Part shown: in pieces, positions 4,710-8,008 of the stretch
Position numbering within the stretch: the stretch's first letter is position 1
How the letters are laid out: every line of letters begins with the position of its first letter
Source of the DNA: Rikenellaceae bacterium
GTDB taxonomy: Bacteria; Bacteroidota; Bacteroidia; Bacteroidales; UBA932
Direction: 5' to 3'
NCBI GenBank assembly: GCA_900769145.1
Contig: CAAGFN010000074.1
Location: forward strand, 1 to 8,008
Length of the DNA stretch: 8,008 nt
Notes under the pieces: generated by a model
Databases searched by the model: none
Told to the model about the DNA's origin: nothing
The model's input: the letters and a program-made list of their open reading frames with translations, nothing else
Made by a program: the position numbers and the translations under genes

Positions 4710-5633
4710 ATGAAGACTGAGAAGAAAGCAATTTATGTACATGGGCTTGGTTCGGGGGCAGCATCATCCACGGTCGGAATCGTGCGGAAGGTGTTTCCTG
4801 AATATGAATGGACGGCGGTGGAGGTGAATGAGGATCCTGCTGCCTCAGTGGATGTCATCAACCAGGCCATCGGGCAGTTGCACCCGACATTCCTGATGGG
4901 AACGTCACTTGGCGGCCTGTATCTGATGTATGCGGATATGTCCTCTTGTGAGGATGGCGCCATCAGGTTCCTGTTCAATCCAGCCTGTGACATTGCCCGG
5001 ATAATCCGGGAGAAGATCGGATTCGGCATGAAGGAGTATTTCGTGACGAGGCAGGATGGCGTGCAGCAGTATGAATTGTCCGAGGCTGTCTGTGCGAGGT
5101 TTGAGGACTTCATCGCCAGACATGAGGTAACTCAGGGCAGGGGGAAGGATTATGCGATGTTCTCCACTGAAGATGAATTGATCGGCCCTGACGGCGTCCT
5201 TCGCAACCAGGCTGTCTGTTACGATGCTGGATATCGCATCCTGATTGACTTTGAAGGAGGACACCGTTTGAAAAAGGCTGCCCTCCGCAAGGCGTGTAAA
5301 CATCTTCTCGATGACAATCAGTCGGAATTCCGCATAGGAGACCGGATACTTCTCAAGAGCAAGGAACCTGATATCTATTTCTCACGTTATGCCTACGGGG
5401 CTACGATTCCCCGTTTCGCAAAAAAGAGGGAATACATCGGGGTAATTCTCGATTGCTATCCCGATCCAATGTTCGATATGTATTCCGCAAGTACTCTACT
5501 GCCAGTTTCCGGTTTTCTATGCTCGATGGTATTCAGGAAGGACCTCATTCGGCTCGCGACGAATGAGGATATGGAAAGGCTGGGGACACCTTTCTTGGAT
5601 GAGGTTAAAATGGAGAAATGGGATAATGAATGA
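4710..5633 (+). CDS. YqiA/UPF0227-like alpha/beta-fold hydrolase with C-terminal extension
   Basis: The first 200 or so of 307 residues look like the YqiA/YcfP (UPF0227) group of small alpha/beta hydrolases, which are esterase-like enzymes. Seen in the sequence: a start strand and HGLGSGAASST (residues 11-21, oxyanion side), the nucleophile elbow GTSLGG (64-69, Ser66), FNPACD (89-94), a likely acid in STEDELIG (152-159, D155), and the histidine motif FEGGHR (181-186, H185). The expected Ser-Asp-His triad is therefore complete. There is no signal peptide, so it should be cytoplasmic. Residues about 205-307 (RIGDRILLKSKEPDIYF onward, ending MEKWDNE) are not part of the usual family length of about 190 and match nothing I know; they may bind a substrate or partner. 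The ATG follows an A-rich leader. The substrate is unknown. Confidence 0.75.
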   Translation: MKTEKKAIYVHGLGSGAASSTVGIVRKVFPEYEWTAVEVNEDPAASVDVINQAIGQLHPTFLMGTSLGGLYLMYADMSSCEDGAIRFLFNPACDIARIIREKIGFGMKEYFVTRQDGVQQYELSEAVCARFEDFIARHEVTQGRGKDYAMFSTEDELIGPDGVLRNQAVCYDAGYRILIDFEGGHRLKKAALRKACKHLLDDNQSEFRIGDRILLKSKEPDIYFSRYAYGATIPRFAKKREYIGVILDCYPDPMFDMYSASTLLPVSGFLCSMVFRKDLIRLATNEDMERLGTPFLDEVKMEKWDNE

Positions 5634-5797
5634 AAGAGAAGCACTGTCGGATAACACCATTACGGCTGCATCTTCGTTTCCCAACACACTTCTCCCTGTC
5701 AACGGTGCTCCGCATCCCGGAAAAATCTCCAGGCCTGCGGCTAGTATTTTTGCCGTGGCAGACCGTTGACCGGGCTGTCCACCGGCTGATTCTGCAC

Positions 5798-5849
5798 CCG
5801 GAAATTCTTCCCCTTCGGGGGCGATTCTACGCCCCGGTGAGAATTCCGG
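5798..5849. repeat. Large hairpin with two mutually exclusive inner stems
   Basis: The outer arms CCGGAAATTCT (5798-5808) and AGAATTCCGG (5840-5849) pair over 10 bp with one bulged A. Inside, the G-tract at 5817-5821 can pair either with CCCC at 5810-5813 (loop TTC) or, as GGGGCG 5818-5823, with CGCCCC 5830-5835. The two inner stems compete for the same G's. A leftward transcript from the 5853-5883 promoter would begin within this structure. Confidence 0.55.
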
Positions 5850-5852
5850 ACG

Positions 5853-5883
5853 CAAAGGTAAGCCGGATCCGCACCATTTCAGA
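5853..5883 (-). promoter_or_regulatory. Possible leftward promoter
   Basis: On the minus strand TCTG (5880-5883) and TACCTTTG (5853-5860) are 19 nt apart, one mismatch from the consensus. The start point would be near 5846. No gene follows on that strand; the product would be a structured RNA, partly antisense to the 3' end of the hydrolase mRNA if long enough. Confidence 0.4.
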
Positions 5884-5902
5884 AGGCTCTTGCTTTTTAC
5901 GA

Positions 5903-5931
5903 GGGAGAACGCTTGCTAACTCCCGTTTTTT
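5903..5931 (+). terminator. First of two tandem terminators
   Basis: GGGAG (5903-5907) pairs with CTCCC (5920-5924), followed by G and six T's. The stem is short with a 12-nt loop, so it is weaker than the next one. Confidence 0.5.
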
Positions 5932-5933
5932 AC

Positions 5934-5975
5934 AAGTCCCTGCTGGCCGCGACGGTCCGCAGGGACTTTTCTTTT
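5934..5975 (+). terminator. Strong terminator upstream of RNA B
   Basis: AAGTCCCTGC (5934-5943) pairs perfectly with GCAGGGACTT (5959-5968), extended inside by GGCCG/CGGTC around a CGA loop, followed by TTCTTTTT. It insulates RNA B from upstream transcription. The -33 box of RNA B lies within its T-tract. Confidence 0.85.
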
Positions 5976-6004
5976 TGATGTTCACATAAAAAGACCTATC
6001 TTTG
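5974..6004 (+). promoter_or_regulatory. Promoter of small RNA B
   Basis: TTTG at 5974-5977 and TATCTTTG at 5997-6004 are separated by 19 nt, an exact match to the Bacteroidetes consensus. Transcription should start near 6011. Confidence 0.8.
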
Positions 6005-6010
6005 TAATAT

Positions 6011-6107
6011 AACTCGACAGTGGCAAGAGAGTAGAATACTACTGAATCATCTTTAGTGGACTATCCATTGTGCAACAGTTGCGGGGACGAGCAATCGTCC
6101 TCTTTTT
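6011..6107 (+). ncRNA. Small RNA B (unnamed family, paralogue of RNA A at 1011-1127)
   Basis: A transcript of about 97 nt runs from the 5974-6004 promoter to an intrinsic terminator. The core GTGGACTATCC (6056-6066) is identical to that in RNA A. It is preceded by AGTAGAA and followed by the small hairpin GCAA-CAG-TTGC (6072-6082) and then the terminator stem GGACGA (6085-6090), loop GCAA, TCGTCC (6095-6100), with flanking pairs and T's. In A the stem sequences differ but still pair, for example GCCA/TGGC against GCAA/TTGC, which argues for conserved structure. Compared with A it lacks about 18 nt between the internal hairpin and the terminator. There is no plausible start codon and frame inside. 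It could be a stand-alone regulatory RNA or a leader attenuator for the micro-ORF at 6114. Confidence 0.65.
6083..6107 (+). terminator. Terminator of RNA B
   Basis: GGGACGA/TCGTCCTC-type stem (core GGACGA 6085-6090 with TCGTCC 6095-6100, GCAA loop, G6083 able to pair with C6102) followed by five T's at 6103-6107. Confidence 0.75.
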
Positions 6108-6113
6108 CATTCC

Positions 6114-6176
6114 ATGGAAATCAATGATATCATCCAAAGAATTATCTATTTGGCTAATTGGAAATCCTTCCTGTAA
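6114..6176 (+). CDS. Possible 20-residue micro-ORF between two terminators
   Basis: ATG 6114 opens MEINDIIQRIIYLANWKSFL, stopping at TAA 6174-6176, only 4 nt before the hairpin at 6181-6206. The placement, between the RNA B terminator and a second terminator, suggests it could be read when the first terminator is bypassed. The peptide is amphipathic-looking. There is no SD and no family I recognise; chance is quite possible for so short a frame. Confidence 0.25.
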   Translation: MEINDIIQRIIYLANWKSFL

Positions 6177-6180
6177 GACA

Positions 6181-6206
6181 GAAAAAGGGAAGCCATTCCC
6201 TTTTTC
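6181..6206. terminator. Bidirectional terminator
   Basis: GAAAAAGGGAA (6181-6191) and TTCCCTTTTTC (6196-6206) form a perfect 11-bp stem with a GCCA loop. The A-rich left arm and T-rich right arm let it work in both directions, separating RNA B from the origin region. Confidence 0.7.
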
Positions 6207-6235
6207 CCTTCTTCCGAAGTATCCTGCCGGGACTA

Positions 6236-6277
6236 ATAGTATATACTTATCATAAAGTATTCTTATCAATATACTAT
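6236..6277. repeat. AT-rich inverted repeats next to the iterons (possible unwinding region)
   Basis: ATAGTATAT (6236-6244) and ATATACTAT (6269-6277) are inverted copies 24 nt apart in very AT-rich DNA. The left copy continues as ATAGTATATACT, which also occurs at 3240-3251. TTATCAATA at 6263-6271 is one mismatch from the relaxed DnaA-box pattern TTATnCAnA. Location beside four iterons fits an origin melting region; this is inference. Confidence 0.4.
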
Positions 6278-6346
6278 CAGTTATGTAGTGACAATACGTA
6301 AAATCACTTCCATCAGCGCATTACATCGCCAGACACCCGGAAAACA

Positions 6347-6449
6347 CAGACAAATTACACGAGGTTCACAGACAAATTACACGACATTATGCCTAAAGAA
6401 TCAGACAAATTACACGATTTCCCCGGGAGAATACAGACGAATTACACGA
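6347..6449 (+). repeat. Four iterons: plasmid replication origin
   Basis: The 16-nt sequence CAGACAAATTACACGA occurs exactly at 6347-6362, 6369-6384 and 6402-6417, and with one change (G for A at the sixth base) at 6434-6449. Start-to-start distances are 22, 33 and 32 nt, close to multiples of 11, which keeps all copies on the same face of the helix. Such iterons bind Rep_3-type initiators. They lie just past the 3' end of the rep gene, which reads away from the promoter towards them, rather than in front of rep as in many iteron plasmids. Shorter look-alikes (CAGAC at about 6330 and 6458) flank the array. Confidence 0.85.
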
Positions 6450-6465
6450 GGTTTTCCAGACGGCT

Positions 6466-7614
6466 TCAGATGGCTCCATAGTCTTCCATCATGCCCTTGA
6501 GGGTGGCTATGAAATGGGCCACCCTCGACCTTCTCACCACTTCGCGAGAGATGCGGTCCGTACCCGCCTGCGGTATCCTCTCGCAGGTCTTCTCCCACTT
6601 CCTCGGCAGCTCGTCCATCAGGGCCGGCATCCTCGACGCCTTGTACAGCATCGACAGATGAGGACGCATCTCCCCCTTGCGCATCCCGACCGTCTCCCGA
6701 AGGAATGAATCCAGCCTCGCCTCCGGCCAGAGGATGTACCTCTTGGCTACCTCATGCTCGGTCTGAAGGACAGCGTTCCTGAGGATTCTGAAGGTTATGA
6801 CCCTTCCCTTGGGATTAGTGACGCTCCTCTCCACGAAGAAGTCAATCGTGAGGCTTGTGAGGGCGTTGATCTCATCCCTAACAGGGGAGAGGACGCGCCT
6901 GACAAGGTCCGAGGTCTGGGTGTACTTGCCCGTGATGCAGAACATATTCTTGAACCTGTCCACATCCATCCTGTAGCATGCGCCGGGCTTCTGGCCGCAG
7001 AGAATCTCATACATCCTCTTGGCGTAGATGGATGTGAGCCTGCGGCACTCCGGCTCGACGAACTTGTAGAAGCCGTAGGTGGCGTTGAAGATGGTCTCCA
7101 GCATGGTGCGCGTCATCGAGAAGGAGACGATGGTGTTCCTTCCGTCTGCTCCCTGGAGAGGGGACAGCGTCTCGGGGTCGTTGATGATGCCGGTGTTGGT
7201 GGTGTGGCGCATCCCGTCGGAAGAGTCCACGAAGGTGAACCGGCAGGAGGCGAGGGCGTGAAGAGCCTCCTCGATCTCCCTGTAGTAGCGTCCGTCGGAA
7301 CGGCGCCCCTTGATGAAGAACTGCATCGGGACTGTGAAGATATACTTCTGCTGGAGCCGCTTGTTCACCGGATGCTCCGCCCTGGCCACAGTGACATCGC
7401 CATACCCGGTGTGTATGGTCACGAGATCCTCCAGGGAGTCCACGAGGACCTTCCCGCTCATCTTCTGACCGGACGGAATGAACTGGAAGAGCGCTATTAT
7501 TGCGTTCTTCAAATCCTCTCCCAATGGACTTATCCGGTAACTGGCCCGTATGAAACTGCCGCCTGCAATGATGGTCTTCCCGGCGGAGTCCTCTCCGCCT
7601 TTTCCTGCTTTCAT
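6466..7614 (-). CDS. Plasmid replication initiator, Rep_3 (RepB/RepE-like) family
   Basis: This 382-residue protein has the tandem winged-helix layout of Rep_3 initiators. The first winged helix is at about residues 15-150 (ISPLGEDLKNAIIALFQFIP; YIFTVPMQFFIKG). The second is at about 165-285 and includes the family signature LTSIYAKRMYEIL (193-205), corresponding to 'S.YA.RLYE.L', then YTQTSDLVRRVLSPVRDEIN (231-250). It binds iterons, opens the origin and recruits the replication machinery. The matching iterons lie at 6347-6449, just beyond its stop. About 90 residues beyond the second domain form a basic C-terminal tail (RRSRVAHFIATLKG) not needed in short Rep_3 proteins. The start at ATG 7612-7614 is preceded not by an SD but by CTCCTT, which could pair with AGGAG further up the leader and mask the start. 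The gene is GC-rich, like the left-edge transfer gene. Promoter at 7684-7713. Confidence 0.88.
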   Translation of the reverse strand: MKAGKGGEDSAGKTIIAGGSFIRASYRISPLGEDLKNAIIALFQFIPSGQKMSGKVLVDSLEDLVTIHTGYGDVTVARAEHPVNKRLQQKYIFTVPMQFFIKGRRSDGRYYREIEEALHALASCRFTFVDSSDGMRHTTNTGIINDPETLSPLQGADGRNTIVSFSMTRTMLETIFNATYGFYKFVEPECRRLTSIYAKRMYEILCGQKPGACYRMDVDRFKNMFCITGKYTQTSDLVRRVLSPVRDEINALTSLTIDFFVERSVTNPKGRVITFRILRNAVLQTEHEVAKRYILWPEARLDSFLRETVGMRKGEMRPHLSMLYKASRMPALMDELPRKWEKTCERIPQAGTDRISREVVRRSRVAHFIATLKGMMEDYGAI

Positions 7615-7683
7615 AAGGAGTTTTATTGATGGGTTTTCTTCCTTCTCCCCTAAAAACTTCCCTCCTAAATAATTATTTCTTTA

Positions 7684-7713
7684 CAAATATAGCATTATTT
7701 ATTTACTTTCAAA
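7684..7713 (-). promoter_or_regulatory. Promoter of rep
   Basis: On the minus strand TTTG (7710-7713) and TATATTTG (7684-7691) match both consensus elements with an 18-nt gap. The start point would be near 7677, giving a purine-rich leader of about 63 nt before the rep ATG. Confidence 0.65.
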
Positions 7714-7730
7714 AGAATTTCCTAACTTTG
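7698..7730 (+). promoter_or_regulatory. Promoter of the mobilization gene, overlapping the rep promoter
   Basis: TAACTTTG at 7723-7730 is a perfect -7 element; TTTA at 7698-7701, 21 nt upstream, is a one-mismatch -33 element. It is back-to-back with, and overlaps, the leftward rep promoter, so the two may compete or be controlled together. The start point would be near 7737, giving a leader of about 200 nt. Confidence 0.5.
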
Positions 7731-7736
7731 CCCAAC

Positions 7737-7936
7737 GGGGCAGACGGCATCTGAACGACACCCGCAGGGAAAAATGGATACCTGATGACGTGCAAGGAGT
7801 GTCATTGTGAAGCACGTTTGTGCTTCCAATGACCCCGTCCTCGGGGGCTCGGACTTCCTTGCCGCCACGGGCGGGATGAAGGGACCGCTCCGTAGTCGCA
7901 GCCCCGATTGAAGGGAAAATAGACATCGAGATTATT
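7737..7936 (+). promoter_or_regulatory. Structured leader of the mob gene, candidate oriT
   Basis: About 200 nt without a gene separate the promoter from the MobC-like start. It contains a 14-bp hairpin with one bulged T: GTCATTGTGAAGCAC (7801-7815), loop GTTT, GTGCTTCCAATGAC (7820-7833). This is followed at once by CCCCG-TCCT-CGGGG (7833-7846). A long inverted repeat just upstream of relaxosome genes is the usual arrangement of an origin of transfer; nicking would be expected beside one arm. A translational control element is the alternative. Confidence 0.45.
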
Positions 7937-8008
7937 ATGGGAACACCGAAAGAACCAAGCAAGTTGAAATGCAAGCGGCTGAACGTCCGCCTGACGGAGG
8001 CCGACATG
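7937..8008 (+). CDS. MobC-like relaxosome accessory protein, N-terminal fragment
   Basis: Only 24 codons are inside the window: ATG 7937-7939, then MGTPKEPSKLKCKRLNVRL and TEADM. A basic, disordered-looking start followed by 'K.KRLNVRLTEAD' is typical of ribbon-helix-helix mobilization accessory proteins of Bacteroidetes (MobC or similar), in which the 'R..VRLT..E' strand contacts DNA. These bind oriT and help the relaxase nick. Its place next to rep and a structured leader supports this, and a relaxase gene would be expected downstream. The fragment is too short to exclude another RHH DNA-binding protein. Confidence 0.55.
   Translation, partial: MGTPKEPSKLKCKRLNVRLTEADM

Larger units (their letters stand above)
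5634..5997. other. Structured non-coding region
   Basis: No convincing gene lies here. It holds a large hairpin (5798-5849), a possible leftward promoter (5853-5883) and two tandem rightward terminators (5903-5931, 5934-5975). Frames crossing it either use a TTG start inside that promoter or run antisense into the hydrolase gene, so I treat them as spurious. Confidence 0.5.

Noticed and set aside
5517..5855. Minus-strand open frame of 112 codons after the hydrolase gene
   Set aside because: Its start is a TTG lying inside the -7 box of the candidate promoter, it runs antisense into the hydrolase 3' end, and its composition shows no domain.
997..6004. Exactly 5000-nt offset between the RNA A and RNA B promoters
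   Set aside because: The sequences around the promoters are not otherwise repeated, so the round number is coincidence rather than a large duplication.
6039..6269. Open frames on both strands over the RNA B region
   Set aside because: Both span the RNA B terminator and the bidirectional terminator hairpin, with no start signal and no domain.
6347..6449. CRISPR array
   Set aside because: The repeats are only 16 nt, spacers are 6-17 nt and uneven, and no cas gene is present; iterons beside a Rep_3 gene explain them.
6754..7629. Long plus-strand open frame (291 codons) across the rep gene
   Set aside because: It is antisense to the Rep_3 initiator, whose protein has clear family motifs. The antisense frame is rich in Gly, Val, Glu, Asp and His, as expected of the shadow of a GC-rich gene.

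Overview
This window looks like part of a mobile element from the order Bacteroidales, probably a mobilizable or conjugative plasmid or a plasmid-like integrative element. Several promoters fit the Bacteroidetes pattern TTTG-N19..20-TAnnTTTG rather than the E. coli -35/-10 pattern. Most start codons have A-rich leaders instead of a Shine-Dalgarno sequence. The genes also fit: a TraO-like conjugation protein at one edge, a Rep_3-type initiator with four iterons, and the start of a MobC-like relaxosome gene at the other edge. The transfer and replication genes are visibly GC-rich, while the spacers and several cargo genes are more AT-rich. This suggests cargo inserted into an older backbone, with a host of fairly high GC such as an Alistipes-like organism (inference).

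Layout. 1-315 (-): N-terminal part of a TraO-like outer-membrane conjugation protein. 316-560: AT-rich spacer with a 20-bp perfect palindrome. 561-935 (+): small lipoprotein. About 1011-1127 (+): small RNA gene A. 1194-2891 (-): a 565-residue protein joining a microbial PARG-type domain, a second macro-like domain and a C-terminal TIR domain. 2904-3170: doubtful small ORF holding an IS200/IS605-like hairpin. 3394-3861 (+): HD-domain protein. 3974-4564 (-): ECF-type sigma factor. 4710-5633 (+): YqiA/UPF0227-like alpha/beta hydrolase with an extra C-terminal region. 5634-5997: structured non-coding DNA ending in tandem terminators. About 6011-6107 (+): small RNA gene B, related to A. 6236-6449: AT-rich inverted repeats and four iterons. 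6466-7614 (-): Rep initiator. 7615-7936: divergent promoters and a highly structured leader that may carry oriT. 7937-8008 (+): start of a MobC-like gene.

How the parts fit. The right half is the maintenance and mobilization module: iterons, Rep, the divergent promoter region and Mob. The left edge is the end of a conjugation operon. Between them lies cargo. Its most striking member is the PARG-macro-TIR fusion, which puts a predicted NAD+-cleaving domain together with two predicted ADP-ribose-handling domains in one chain; this looks like a self-contained NAD/ADP-ribose defence or signalling protein. The second striking feature is a pair of related small RNA genes, one on each side of the cargo. 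Both have near-perfect Bacteroidetes promoters, an identical 11-nt core (GTGGACTATCC), a matching internal hairpin and a similar terminator.
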